The notes beneath the pieces are model-generated. The model worked only from the letters and a program-made list of their open reading frames with translations. It was not told where the DNA came from and ran no database searches. From Calditerricola satsumensis (lineage in GTDB: Bacteria > Bacillota > Bacilli > Calditerricolales > Calditerricolaceae), in NCBI RefSeq assembly GCF_014646935.1, contig NZ_BMOF01000011.1, forward strand, positions 1 to 51,642: DNA of 51,642 bases, read 5' to 3'. Positions 35,681 through 44,041 of this stretch are shown piece by piece. The position numbers and the translations under genes were made by a program. How positions within the stretch are numbered: the stretch's first letter is position 1; every line of letters begins with the position of its first letter.

Positions 35681-36686
35681 TTCCTTTGGCGCGGCTTTCC
35701 CGCTCCCACCGCTTCAGGTGGGGATACGGGTCGAAGGACCATTCCGTTCGCCCGTTGTCCTTGTACAGGCCGAAGTGCAGGTGCGGAGGGAACTTTCCCG
35801 AGGTGCCGGGCTTGCCGTAGCCCGAGCTGCCCACGTAGCCGATCCGTTGCCCCGGCTTGACGATGTCGCCGACGCGCAATCCCTTTTGGAAGGCGCTGAG
35901 GTGGGCGAAGTAATGGTAGGTGTTGTTCAGGTCGCGGATGCCGATGCGCCAGCCCCCGTAGGGATTCCAGCCCATCACTTCGACGATGCCGTAGCATGTG
36001 CTGACCACCGGCGTGCCGTAGGCGGCGTAGATGTCCGTTCCCTCGTGGATGCGGGCGCCGCCCCACCCGCGGGCGCTGCCCCACGTTGAGGTATAGGTGT
36101 AATGGTGGCCGCGCGGAATGGGAAAAGCCTTCTCGTCCAAGTCAAGCGTGCCAAAGGCGCGGATGATGCGGACGAACTGCTCGATGCGCCGCACGGTGCG
36201 GTCGCTGCCGTAATGCTCCCACAGGGCGATGCGCATGTCGTCGTCGCTCAGGCCGTAGCTGGCCAGATAGCGGGCAAAGGCGTAGGCGACATCCTCGGGG
36301 TCGTTCGGGTCGGCGCGGCCGTCGCCGTTGGCGTCCCGGCCCATGCCCCCAAAGAAGGCCACCGTGCGCGGATCGGTGTCGGACGGATTGGGGTTGAGCG
36401 GCCCGGCCCACACGTGTGGCGGAATGTACAGGGCGACGAGCCCGTCCCGTTTGGGCAGGTCGCGCCGCACCGCCTGGACGCTTCGCTCCCATTGATCGGC
36501 GGCGGCGAGGTACTCCCATGGCACGCCCGTCACGGCTTCCATGCGCTGAAACAGCGCCTGGCGTTCGCGGAGGTCATTCGCCGCTTCGCGTGCTGCCGCC
36601 ACGGTCGGATCACCCGAGACACCGATCGTCGCGGCAAAGGTGAGGGTCAGCGCGAGGAGCAGGTTGGACAGGATGGCACAGCGCAT
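35667..36686 (-). CDS. lytH: M23 metallopeptidase, LytH-like
   Basis: A 339-residue exported zinc peptidase. A signal peptide (MRCAILSNLLLALTLTFA) is followed by a ~170-residue N-terminal domain and an M23/LytM domain with zinc ligands in HEGTDIYA and HLHFGLY. B. subtilis LytH (YunA, 326 residues) is the sporulation L-Ala-D-Glu peptidase that trims cortex cross-bridges and lies next to yunB, as here. A DANGDGRADPNDPED segment looks like a dockerin or EF-hand-type calcium loop. Start 36686 is preferred over 36692. Confidence 0.88.
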   Translation of the reverse strand: MRCAILSNLLLALTLTFAATIGVSGDPTVAAAREAANDLRERQALFQRMEAVTGVPWEYLAAADQWERSVQAVRRDLPKRDGLVALYIPPHVWAGPLNPNPSDTDPRTVAFFGGMGRDANGDGRADPNDPEDVAYAFARYLASYGLSDDDMRIALWEHYGSDRTVRRIEQFVRIIRAFGTLDLDEKAFPIPRGHHYTYTSTWGSARGWGGARIHEGTDIYAAYGTPVVSTCYGIVEVMGWNPYGGWRIGIRDLNNTYHYFAHLSAFQKGLRVGDIVKPGQRIGYVGSSGYGKPGTSGKFPPHLHFGLYKDNGRTEWSFDPYPHLKRWERESRAKGKGRR

Positions 36687-36741
36687 GACCATTCCCCCAC
36701 ACCGGTGTTTCTCGCCGTTAGTTTGCAACCGGCGGGGGAAC

Positions 36742-37653
36742 TTATGACCGTGGGTTTCTGGAAAGGGTCGGGTCCGCTTGCATCTCGTGCGGTTCCACGT
36801 GAACGTGGACGTGCGCGACCGGGTGCGCCGCTTGCAGGCGCCGTTCCACGTCTTCCGTGATGCGGTGGCTGTCGACGACGCTGAGGTCGGGTCGCACGCA
36901 GATGGTGAGGTCGACCCAGAGCCGGTTGCGGCCGTGGATGCGCGCCCGGATCGACTTGACCCGCTCCACACCAGGCGTTTCGCTCGCTTCGCGGGACAGG
37001 CGGGCGAGCAGCGCCGCGTCGACGCCGTCGGAGAGGGCGTGAACCGCTTTTCGACCGATGTCGATCGCCGTTTTCAGGATCGCGACGCCGATGGCGGCGG
37101 CCAAAAGGGGGTCGAGCCAGGTGAGGCCCAGCTGGGCGCCGAGGACGCCGCCGGCCGTTCCAAGGCTGATGAGGGCATCGGAGCGGTTGTCCATCGCCGC
37201 GGCGCGCACCGCCTCGTTGGCGGTCTGAGCGGCCAGCTGGCGGTTTCGACGGTAGAGGAGGAAGGCGACGGCGGCGGAGGCCAGCGCGGCCCATGCCGCG
37301 AGCCCGTCGGGCGTGCGGGCGTGGCCGGCGAGGAGCGAGACGGCCGCTTGGGACAGCACGTCAAGGCCCACCCCGATCATGAGGAGGGCGACGACAAAAG
37401 CGGCAATCGTTTCCGCCCGCCAGTGGCCGTAGGGATGATCGGCATCGGGGGGCTTGCGGGCGTACTTGAGCCCGACCAAAACGGCGGCCAGCGCCAGCAG
37501 GTCGGTCGCGTTGTTCCAGCCGTCCGCCTGCAGGGCGGTGGAGTGGGCGGCAAACCCAACGGCCAGCTTGCCAAGCGCCATCGCTGCGTAGACGGCCAGG
37601 CTGAGCCACATGCCGGTTTCGGCGCGGTTGTGGGTCCCGCCGCGGCGGTCCAT
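36742..37653 (-). CDS. cation diffusion facilitator (CDF) metal transporter
   Basis: A 303-residue protein with six membrane helices and a C-terminal cytosolic domain. Metal-site residues typical of CDF are seen: ADGWNNATD in TM2 (D/N pair), HPYGHWRAE in the loop and AAMDNRSDALIS in TM5. The tail is His-rich (HPVAHVHVHVEPHEM). It exports divalent cations such as Zn, Mn or Fe by proton antiport. Selectivity cannot be read from sequence. Start 37653 is chosen for GGAAGGGGG 7 nt upstream. ATG 37683 lacks a site. Confidence 0.9.
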   Translation of the reverse strand: MDRRGGTHNRAETGMWLSLAVYAAMALGKLAVGFAAHSTALQADGWNNATDLLALAAVLVGLKYARKPPDADHPYGHWRAETIAAFVVALLMIGVGLDVLSQAAVSLLAGHARTPDGLAAWAALASAAVAFLLYRRNRQLAAQTANEAVRAAAMDNRSDALISLGTAGGVLGAQLGLTWLDPLLAAAIGVAILKTAIDIGRKAVHALSDGVDAALLARLSREASETPGVERVKSIRARIHGRNRLWVDLTICVRPDLSVVDSHRITEDVERRLQAAHPVAHVHVHVEPHEMQADPTLSRNPRS

Positions 37654-37705
37654 GCGCCTACCCCCTTCCCGCGCGGTGTGCATGGCTTAGCAAAATCCTA
37701 ACAAA

Positions 37706-37738
37706 CAAAAACGTTGTGGGTCTAGAGCAATGTTTTTG
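37706..37738. repeat. imperfect 11-bp inverted repeat between the CDF gene and lipA
   Basis: CAAAAACGTTG (37706-37716) and CAATGTTTTTG (37728-37738), one mismatch. It may be a regulator site for the CDF gene, whose start lies 53 bases away. The remainder of 37654-37908 is AT-richer and shows only a TATAAT (37858-37863) that may be the lipA -10. Confidence 0.4.
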
Positions 37739-37908
37739 CAAGGGGAAATCTTTTTTTGCTTGGATAAAATCGTTGAGATGCGGGAAAAGATGTTTCGCGA
37801 GGGCAACAGTTCAGTTGGGGGTCATGCCGGCTGGTGGTGTTTTGGAACGCCGAAGTTTATAATAGGAAAAGAACAATTTGCGCACAGATTGGAGTGGAGC
37901 CAGTGGCC

Positions 37909-38781
37909 ATGGATCGCAAACCGGAATGGCTCAAAATCAAACTCCTCACCGGAGAGAACTACCACGAGCTGAAGAAAATGATGCGGAGCAAGACGCTCCA
38001 TACCGTTTGCGAAGAGGCGCGGTGTCCCAACATTTACGAGTGCTGGTCCAACCGCACGGCGACGTTCATGATCTTGGGCGACATTTGCACGCGGGCATGC
38101 CGTTTCTGCGCCGTGAAGACGGGCCTGCCCACGGAGCTCGACCTGGCCGAACCCGAGCGCGTGGCGGAGGCGGTGGAGCAGATGGGCTTGCGTCACGCCG
38201 TTGTCACCTCCGTGGCGCGCGACGACCTCAAGGATGGCGGGGCCTCCATCTTTGCCGAGACGATCCGCGCCATTCGCCGCCGCAACCCGTTCACGACGGT
38301 TGAGGTGCTCATTCCCGACTTCCAGGGCAACTGGGACGCGCTGAAGATCGTCATGGACGCGCGGCCCGACATCCTGAACCACAACATCGAAACGGTCCGT
38401 CGCCTGACGGATCGCGTGCGCGCCAAGGCCACGTACGACCGTTCCCTGGAGCTCCTGCGGCGGGCGAAGGAGATGCAGCCGGACATTCCCACCAAGTCGG
38501 GGATCATGGTCGGCGTCGGCGAGACCTGGGAGGAAATCCTCGAGACGATGGACGACCTGCGCGCGGCGGGCGTCGACATCCTGACCATCGGGCAGTATCT
38601 CCAGCCGACCAAGCAACACCTGAAGATCGAGCGCTATTACCACCCCGACGAGTTTGCCAAACTGAAGGAAGAAGGCCTCAAGCGCGGGTTCAAGCACGTC
38701 GAGTCGGGTCCGCTGGTGCGGAGCTCCTACCACGCCCACGAGCAGGCGGAATCGGCCAAAACGGCCCAAGCCCACGCATAA
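37909..38781 (+). CDS. lipA: lipoyl synthase
   Basis: A 290-residue radical SAM enzyme that inserts two sulfurs into octanoyl chains. The auxiliary [4Fe-4S] cluster ligands are C34, C39 and C45 ([12 protein letters not shown]). The radical SAM cluster is C60-x3-C64-x2-C67 (CTRACRFC). A near C-terminal [10 protein letters not shown] segment holds the conserved RSSY. In Bacillus the substrate is octanoyl-GcvH (gcvH at 1257 here). The start is ATG 37909. GTG 37903 is possible because two GGAG repeats lie at 37891-37899. Gene order lipA-yutC matches B. subtilis. Confidence 0.96.
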   Translation: MDRKPEWLKIKLLTGENYHELKKMMRSKTLHTVCEEARCPNIYECWSNRTATFMILGDICTRACRFCAVKTGLPTELDLAEPERVAEAVEQMGLRHAVVTSVARDDLKDGGASIFAETIRAIRRRNPFTTVEVLIPDFQGNWDALKIVMDARPDILNHNIETVRRLTDRVRAKATYDRSLELLRRAKEMQPDIPTKSGIMVGVGETWEEILETMDDLRAAGVDILTIGQYLQPTKQHLKIERYYHPDEFAKLKEEGLKRGFKHVESGPLVRSSYHAHEQAESAKTAQAHA

Positions 38782-38782
38782 G

Positions 38783-38846
38783 AAAAGCCATCGCGGGCAG
38801 CGATGGCTTTGCGCTGTCGATGCCGAGGCGTCGACAGCGTTTTTTG
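38783..38846 (+). terminator. tandem terminators after lipA
   Basis: First hairpin AAAGCCATCGC/GCGATGGCTTT (38784-38810). Immediately after it, CGCTGTCGA (38812-38820) and TCGACAGCG (38831-38839), followed by TTTTTT. Confidence 0.85.
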
Positions 38847-38879
38847 TCCACGGCAAAGCAAGAGGGGCGATCGGCCGGC

Positions 38880-39437
38880 TTACTGCCGATCGAGGTTGCG
38901 GACCGGTGCCGTCCGGTTACCCGTGTCGATGCGGCTTGCCATGCGCTGGACGGCGGCCTCGTCGGCGCTCACCGAAACGCGGTAGTAACGCGGCACGATG
39001 CTCTGCACGCCCCTCTTCACCTGGTTGAGCGCCTCGGCCGGGCGCGTGGTGTTCAGCGTGACGCCGACCACGACGCGCCGGTCCGTCACCGCCACGGTGG
39101 CGTGGCGAACGCCCGGCACCGACACGGCCACCTCGGCCGCCGCCTGGGCCAGCACGTTGCGGTCCACGTAAACGCGCGTGCCGCCGCCGGCGCCGAATTG
39201 GCGAAGGGTGGCCTGCGAAAGCGAGGCGTAGCCGACGCCGTCCGAACCGGCGTACGTGCGGAAGCCGTCGCCGGTCATGCCGTTTTTGTACATGGAGCCA
39301 TAGGTGCCGACGCGATCGCCGTTCGGCCCGACGTCTCGCGTGTTCGTCATGCCTTGTTGCTGGCCATTGGGGGCGCAGCCCACGGTAAGGAGAAAGAGGG
39401 CCAGCGCCGATGCGACAAGGGGTTTGGCCACGGGCAT
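38880..39437 (-). CDS. yutC: YhcN/YlaJ family sporulation lipoprotein (YutC-like)
   Basis: A 185-residue lipoprotein. The lipobox is FLLTVGC (Cys near residue 21), followed by an Asn/Gly-rich linker and a YhcN/YlaJ domain (DRNVLAQAAAEVAVSVPGVRHATVAVTDRRVVVGV). Members occur in spore inner membrane or cortex and affect germination. ATG 39437 is preceded by AGGAGGTGACACC. It is flanked by lipA and yutD as in B. subtilis. Confidence 0.87.
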   Translation of the reverse strand: MPVAKPLVASALALFLLTVGCAPNGQQQGMTNTRDVGPNGDRVGTYGSMYKNGMTGDGFRTYAGSDGVGYASLSQATLRQFGAGGGTRVYVDRNVLAQAAAEVAVSVPGVRHATVAVTDRRVVVGVTLNTTRPAEALNQVKRGVQSIVPRYYRVSVSADEAAVQRMASRIDTGNRTAPVRNLDRQ

Positions 39438-39586
39438 GGTGTCACCTCCTATGCTTAGCTTGTCCCGTCTGGTGCCCCAGCGCGGGCGGGAATCCCTTGA
39501 TCCGATGCCGGAAAGCGGGAATGCCGCCGGGCAAACGCCTGTGTTACAATGAGAAGCAAACGCCGGTCGGGGAAGGAGGAGAGGCG

Positions 39587-39958
39587 GTGATCGTCGTCAA
39601 CGGCAACCAGTATGAACTGGTCAAAGAGTTTCGCAACGGGTGGGACCCGGAAGCCTTCCAAAGCCGGTACAGCGAGATTCTGGACAAGTATGATTACATC
39701 GTCGGCGATTGGGGCTTTGGGCAGCTGCGCCTGCGCGGGTTTTACGACGATTCCCGCAAGAAGGTCCCCGCCGATAGCAAAATCAGCACCCTTGACGAGT
39801 ACTTGCAGGAATATTGCAATTTCGGTTGCGCGTACTTCGTGTTGCGCAAGGTGCGCGGGCGTGGAAACGGAAAACCCCCTCGCCCGCACGCCGCATCGCC
39901 TTCCCATGCGAACGGGACGAGAGGGAAATCCGCGGAACGACCGGGCGCCGGCCGTTAG
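39587..39958 (+). CDS. yutD: YutD family protein
   Basis: A 123-residue protein with the DUF1027/YutD core: IVVNGNQYELVKEFRNGWDPEAF, RYSEILDKYDYIVGDWGFGQLRLRGFY and YCNFGCAYFVLRKV with two conserved Cys. The C-terminal ~30 residues are basic and low-complexity. The function is unknown. GTG 39587 lies 7 nt after AAGGAGG. TACAAT at 39545-39550 may be its -10. Its stop overlaps the convergent downstream gene by 4 bases. Confidence 0.9.
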   Translation: MIVVNGNQYELVKEFRNGWDPEAFQSRYSEILDKYDYIVGDWGFGQLRLRGFYDDSRKKVPADSKISTLDEYLQEYCNFGCAYFVLRKVRGRGNGKPPRPHAASPSHANGTRGKSAERPGAGR

Positions 39959-40212
39959 TCGTCGGCGCTTTCGTCGTGCGTGGGATGGGCGCCGGCATAC
40001 TGACGGGGAATTCCGGCGTGAAACTCGCGCACCTCGTAGGTGAACGCCGACGTGCGGTGTTGGCCTTCTTCCCACGGCGTGCTTTTGCCCAGGGTTTCGT
40101 ACTCAATCGGCGAGCCGTAGGGGCCTTCGGGAAATTCCTCCGGCACAAGGTTTTGAAATTGGGAAACGGCGGCCTTTACGTCACGGTAGCGTTCGCTTTT
40201 GCGGCGCGCCAT
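39955..40212 (-). CDS. small conserved Bacillales protein of unknown function
   Basis: An 85-residue charged soluble protein (ARRKSERYRDVKAAVSQFQ; EEFPEGPYGSPIEYETLGKS; TPWEEGQHRTSAFTYE). Its compositional pattern and a good Shine-Dalgarno AGGAGG 7 nt before ATG 40212 argue for a real gene. I recall close homologues only as hypothetical cytosolic proteins beside yutD/yutE. No motif reveals a role. Confidence 0.75.
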   Translation of the reverse strand: MARRKSERYRDVKAAVSQFQNLVPEEFPEGPYGSPIEYETLGKSTPWEEGQHRTSAFTYEVREFHAGIPRQYAGAHPTHDESADD

Positions 40213-40303
40213 GGGCATTCCTCCTTTCCAGCCTTGTGTTAGGATGGGGAAGGACGGCCCTGTGTATACCGGAAAAACGAGGCGTTACGGGAGGCAACGG
40301 GCC

Positions 40304-40399
40304 ATGATGTACCTGATGCAAGCCCTGCTGCTGCTGATTTTGGTGGCCACCTTTGGCATCGTGTGGGCGCAGGCCAAAAGGCGCAAGCGCCGGGATTAG
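40304..40399 (+). CDS. 31-residue membrane peptide
   Basis: A short frame encoding one hydrophobic helix (MQALLLLILVATFGIVWAQ) followed by a strongly basic tail (AKRRKRRD). ATG 40304 lies 9 nt after GGGAGG (40289-40294). The stop overlaps the Shine-Dalgarno of the next gene, so the two are likely coupled. It could be a small membrane-anchored regulator. I do not recognise a family. Confidence 0.55.
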   Translation: MMYLMQALLLLILVATFGIVWAQAKRRKRRD

Positions 40400-40412
40400 G
40401 AGGCGGTCGGCG

Positions 40413-40856
40413 ATGTATGAGCTGAACACGGACAAGCTGCGGGCGGTGCTGGCGCGGATGGAAGAGGCGCTGGCGGCGTTGGATCGGCTGCGCGAGCGGG
40501 ATGCGGAAGCCTTTTGCGAGGACCCGCTGCTTGCGCTGGCATTGGAACGCGGGATTCACGTCTGCCTCGAGTGCGTGGCCGATGCCGGCAACACGTTGAT
40601 CGACGGTTTCCTCATGCGCGACCCGGGGAGCTACGCCGACATCGTCGACATTTTGGAAGGCGAGGAGGTCGTTCCGGCGGAGGATGCCGCGGCGTATCGC
40701 GAGCTGGTGAGCTGGCGCAAGGCGCTGGTGACGGACATGGCCGCTCCTCCGCGGCGCGACCGGCTGCACGCCTTTGTCCGGACCCATTTTGAGGCGTTGA
40801 AGCGGTTTCCTGCCCACGTCAGGGCCTATGTCCACCGCGAACTCGGGGCGTTTTAA
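40413..40856 (+). CDS. yutE: YutE family protein (DUF86/HepT-like)
   Basis: A 147-residue helical protein of the DUF86/HepT superfamily, close in size to B. subtilis YutE (144). The ERGIHVCLECVADAGNTLID helix is conserved. HepT toxins need R-x4-H-x-Y for RNase or AMPylated-site function. Here the segment reads WRKALVTDMA, with the His replaced by Thr and the Tyr by Ala. No MNT nucleotidyltransferase partner is adjacent. It is therefore probably not an active toxin. ATG 40413 lies 8 nt after TTAGGAGG. Confidence 0.83.
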   Translation: MYELNTDKLRAVLARMEEALAALDRLRERDAEAFCEDPLLALALERGIHVCLECVADAGNTLIDGFLMRDPGSYADIVDILEGEEVVPAEDAAAYRELVSWRKALVTDMAAPPRRDRLHAFVRTHFEALKRFPAHVRAYVHRELGAF

Positions 40857-40863
40857 AACATTT

Positions 40864-40880
40864 CCGTTGGGAAATTTCCT
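40864..40880. repeat. nested palindromes upstream of the SufR-like regulator
   Basis: ATTTCC-GTT-GGGAAAT and the 10-bp palindrome GGAAATTTCC overlap just before the candidate -10 TACAAT (40898-40903). They are a plausible autoregulatory operator. Confidence 0.45.
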
Positions 40881-40930
40881 TTACGGCGAAAATGCGGTAC
40901 AATAAAGAAGCAGCGAAAGTGGGTGAGACG

Positions 40931-41563
40931 ATGCTCGGGCGTAAGCCGGGTTCCACGCGCGAGGAAATCCTGTACCTGCTCAAGACGCACGGTCCGCTGT
41001 CGGCGGGCGACATCGCCGAAAAGCTGGGCATTTCGGAGATGGCCGTGCGCCGGCATTTGAGCACCCTCGAGCGCGATCGTCTGGTTCGCACCACGCGGGT
41101 CCGCCAAACGATGGGGCGACCGGCCCACCTGTTCGGGTTGACGGAGAAGGCCGATGCCCTCTTCCCGAAGCACTACGCCGACTTTGCCCTCGAATTGCTC
41201 AAGGACCTCGTGGCCGAAGACGGAACGGAAAAGATGGAGGAGCTGCTTGCGCGCCGTGAAGAGCGGCTGCGGGAGCGGTATCAGCCGCATATGGCGGGCA
41301 AAACCCTGCGCGAGCGGGTGGCCACCTTGGCCGCGTTGCAAAACGAAAAAGGGTATATGGCCGACTGGAACGCCGAGGGGGACCGGCGGTTCGTGCTCAC
41401 CGAGCGCAATTGCCCCATCGTTCGGGTGGCGCAGGAGTTTTTGCAGGTGTGCCAGTGCGAATTGCGGCTGTTTCGTGCGCTCTTGGCGGCGGACGTGAAA
41501 CAGGTGCAGTGCATCGCCCAAGGGGGACAGCACTGCGTGTACGTCATTCAGGAACGCGCGTAA
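40931..41563 (+). CDS. SufR-like winged-helix regulator with C-terminal cysteine cluster
   Basis: A 210-residue regulator. The N-terminal winged helix (residues ~8-70) has GPLSAGDIAEKLGISEMAVRRHLSTLE. A central helical dimer domain follows. The C-terminus carries five Cys: NCPI, x12, CQC, then VQC and GGQHC. This resembles the Fe-S-binding end of SufR-type regulators, which sense cluster status and control suf genes. Start ATG 40931 follows GGGTGAG. It may regulate the sufCDSUB operon at 6973, which is inference from family and gene content. Confidence 0.75.
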   Translation: MLGRKPGSTREEILYLLKTHGPLSAGDIAEKLGISEMAVRRHLSTLERDRLVRTTRVRQTMGRPAHLFGLTEKADALFPKHYADFALELLKDLVAEDGTEKMEELLARREERLRERYQPHMAGKTLRERVATLAALQNEKGYMADWNAEGDRRFVLTERNCPIVRVAQEFLQVCQCELRLFRALLAADVKQVQCIAQGGQHCVYVIQERA

Positions 41564-41566
41564 GAA

Positions 41567-41599
41567 GGGCCTCGCCTTCCGCAGGTGGGGCTTTTTTCG
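41567..41599 (+). terminator. Rho-independent terminator
   Basis: GCCTCGCC and GGTGGGGC pair with two G-U wobbles, followed by TTTTTT. Confidence 0.7.
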
Positions 41600-41665
41600 T
41601 GTTTCCGGGCGGGACATTCGTGTTTTGTCTCCATTTGTGTTATCTTGGGAGCGAGGGGGATGAGA

Positions 41666-42481
41666 ATGAAGCCCTATCGCGCCTACTTGTTTGATCTGGA
41701 CGGCACCGTGTACCGGGGAAACAAGCCGATTCCCGAGGCGGTGATGGCGCTTCGCGAGATGACGGAGCGAGGGGCGCACATCGCCTTCCTCACGAACAAT
41801 TCGTCGATGACACCGGAACAGGTTGCCACCAAGCTGCGCGCCATGGGCGTGCCCGCGGATCCCGAGCAGGTGGTGACGTCCAGCCTCGTCACCGCGGCGG
41901 CCCTTCGCGAGGAGATGCCCGGCGCGTCGGTGTACGCCATCGGCGAGGAAGGGCTTTTGGCGGCGCTTCGCTCGGCGGGATGCCGGTTTGACGACGAGCG
42001 GCCCGACGTGGTGGTGGTGGGCATCGATCGCCGGCTGACCTACGAGAAACTGGCCAAAGCGGCTCTCGCCATCCAGCGGGGGGCGCGGTTTTACGCGACA
42101 AATCCGGACCGTGCCCTTCCGTCCGAGCAGGGCCTCTTGCCCGGCAACGGGGCTCTGCTCGCCGCCCTGGTCACGACGACCGGCGTCCAGCCGCGCGTCT
42201 TTGGCAAGCCAGAACCGGCCTTTGTCCACTATGCGCTCAAACGGCTGGGCGTCCCGCCGCAGGAGGCGCTGATGGTGGGCGACAACGGACAGACGGACAT
42301 TCCGGCCGGCGCGCGAGCCGGGACGGACACCCTGCTCGTGCTGACCGGGGTGACCCGTCCCGAGGACGTGCAGGCGCTCCCCGTGGCGCCGACCTACGTC
42401 GCAGCAAACGTGAAGGAGTGGTGGGAACGTGTCGGGAAAACCGGACGTGCAGGCTCAAACAGCCGTACGGAAACTTGCTGA
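41666..42481 (+). CDS. yutF: HAD-superfamily phosphatase, NagD/YutF type
   Basis: A 271-residue HAD hydrolase with a C2 cap. Motif I is LFDLDGTVYRG, motif II LTNNSS, the lysine of motif III lies in FGKPEPAFV and motif IV is MVGDNGQTDI. It dephosphorylates small sugar or nucleotide phosphates, the natural substrate being uncertain. ATG 41666 is chosen for GAGGGGG 7 nt upstream. Its 3' end overlaps the next gene by 53 bases. Confidence 0.9.
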   Translation: MKPYRAYLFDLDGTVYRGNKPIPEAVMALREMTERGAHIAFLTNNSSMTPEQVATKLRAMGVPADPEQVVTSSLVTAAALREEMPGASVYAIGEEGLLAALRSAGCRFDDERPDVVVVGIDRRLTYEKLAKAALAIQRGARFYATNPDRALPSEQGLLPGNGALLAALVTTTGVQPRVFGKPEPAFVHYALKRLGVPPQEALMVGDNGQTDIPAGARAGTDTLLVLTGVTRPEDVQALPVAPTYVAANVKEWWERVGKTGRAGSNSRTETC

Positions 42482-43430
42482 GGGGTTGTGGCTCGTGCGC
42501 CTGCCGTTGCCCTTTCCGCTGCGCTGGGTGAACAGCTACGTGTGGGAAGGGCGTGACGGCCTGACGGTTGTCGACCCGGGGCTCCACGACGACCCGACGA
42601 AAACGGCGTGGCGCGAGGCGTTTCGGACCTTGGGTCGGGACGTGCGCGATGTCCGGCGCATTGTCCTCACCCACTACCATCCCGACCATTACGGGATGGC
42701 CGGGTGGATGCAGCAGGCGTCGGGGGCGCCGGTGTACTTGACCGTCGAGGGGCGCGATGTGGCCCGGCGGTTCTGGGACCCCGCCTACAAGCAGGGGGCG
42801 GCGCTGGCCGACTTCTTCCGCACCCACGGGATGACGGAGACTTGGGCCGCGCAGATGGCGCCGCACCTTGACCAGCTGCGGGAGTGGGTGGAACCCCACC
42901 CGGTGGTGACGCCGATGGCCGAGGGCAACGCGATCCCGCTGGGCGACCGCAACTTCCGCGTGCTCGTGACGCCGGGCCATGCCGATGGGCACGTCTGCCT
43001 CTACGACCCCGAGGATGGCATGCTGGTGGCCGGCGATCTGGTGCTCCCCCGCATCACGCCGAACGTCAGCCTCTGGCCGGGGTGCGACCCCAACCCGCTC
43101 CAGTCGTTCCTCGCCTCGCTGGAACGGGTGGCCCGCCTCCACGTCCGGGAGGTGCTGCCGGGTCACGGCGAGCCCTTTGCCGATCTGGGCGGACGCGTTG
43201 CCGCCCTGCGCGCGCACCACGACAAGCGGCTCGAGGCGATGGAGCGCCACATTGGACCGGACGGGACGACGGCCTTCGACGTATGCGTCAAGGTGTTCGG
43301 GGAAGCGCTCAGCGTCCACGACATGCGCTTCGCCATGGCCGAAACGCTGGCCCATCTCGTCTACCTCGAGGAACAGGGACGTCTTCGCCGGGAGCGGCGT
43401 GGCGACGTGTGGGTCTTCGTGCGCGCGTAA
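42429..43430 (+). CDS. metallo-beta-lactamase fold hydrolase
   Basis: A 333-residue enzyme. The metal-binding THYHPDH motif, the downstream His in TPGHADGH, the Asp in VAGD and His in LPGHGEP complete a dinuclear site. The C-terminal ~80 residues are helical, as in MBL hydrolases acting on thioesters or related substrates. The substrate is not assignable. GTG 42429 lies 9 nt after AAGGAG inside yutF, indicating coupling. Confidence 0.85.
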   Translation: MSGKPDVQAQTAVRKLAEGLWLVRLPLPFPLRWVNSYVWEGRDGLTVVDPGLHDDPTKTAWREAFRTLGRDVRDVRRIVLTHYHPDHYGMAGWMQQASGAPVYLTVEGRDVARRFWDPAYKQGAALADFFRTHGMTETWAAQMAPHLDQLREWVEPHPVVTPMAEGNAIPLGDRNFRVLVTPGHADGHVCLYDPEDGMLVAGDLVLPRITPNVSLWPGCDPNPLQSFLASLERVARLHVREVLPGHGEPFADLGGRVAALRAHHDKRLEAMERHIGPDGTTAFDVCVKVFGEALSVHDMRFAMAETLAHLVYLEEQGRLRRERRGDVWVFVRA

Positions 43431-43439
43431 ACGTCGGCG

Positions 43440-43952
43440 CTAGCGCGGTTCCTTTGGCCGCGCTGCGGCGATGGGGCCCAGCAGGCGATGGGCAATGCGG
43501 CTGGAGGCGGCGGCGGCCACGGCGGCCACCAGGTCGTCGAGGAACGTGTGCACACGCCCGCCCTTGTGGCGGTTCAGGACGCCGATGATGCCCGGTTTCG
43601 TTTTGTCCAGGTAGCCGAAGCTGGTGAGGCTGATGCTGCCATAGAGGTGCAGGATGGCCAGGGCCAGCGCCTCATCAATGCCGTACAGGCCGGCGTCATT
43701 GGCGATGATCGATTGCAGGGGCTCCTCGAGGGCGCCCTGCTCGGCCAAGAGGTCCAGTTGAATGCCGGTTAAAATGGCGTTCTGTGCCTCCCGTTTTTCC
43801 AGGACGCGCTCGACGCTCCGCGCGCATTCCTCCCGCGGCAGGTCGGGAAGGAACGGTTTCTGCAGGTCGTACACCAGGTCGGCAATGTCGTCAATCCGCA
43901 CGCCCCGCTCGACCAACCAGGCGCGCGTCTTGGCGTTGAGCTCGTGGTCCAT
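43440..43952 (-). CDS. yutG: phosphatidylglycerophosphatase A family protein (YutG-like)
   Basis: A 170-residue helical protein. The N-terminal half (LNAKTRAWLVERGVRIDDIADLVYDLQKPFLPDL) and the acidic metal-binding core (ALALAILHLYGSIS, TKPGIIGVLNRHKGGRVHTFLDDL) fit YutG/PgpA-like enzymes. These may dephosphorylate phosphatidylglycerophosphate. It lacks the many TM helices of E. coli PgpA. Start ATG 43952 follows CAAGGAG by 11 nt. It is convergent with the MBL gene. Confidence 0.82.
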   Translation of the reverse strand: MDHELNAKTRAWLVERGVRIDDIADLVYDLQKPFLPDLPREECARSVERVLEKREAQNAILTGIQLDLLAEQGALEEPLQSIIANDAGLYGIDEALALAILHLYGSISLTSFGYLDKTKPGIIGVLNRHKGGRVHTFLDDLVAAVAAAASSRIAHRLLGPIAAARPKEPR

Positions 43953-44041
43953 CCCCGCGGTCACTCCTTGCCTCAGCAGGTATCCTATAATCTGCCCCAG
44001 CGGGGGAAGGCCTACTCGATGGGCAAAAAGGGGGAAAGCCC

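Noticed and set aside
37730-37972. 80-codon frame between the CDF gene and lipA
   Set aside because: It runs into lipA in another frame, lacks a Shine-Dalgarno site and shows no domain.
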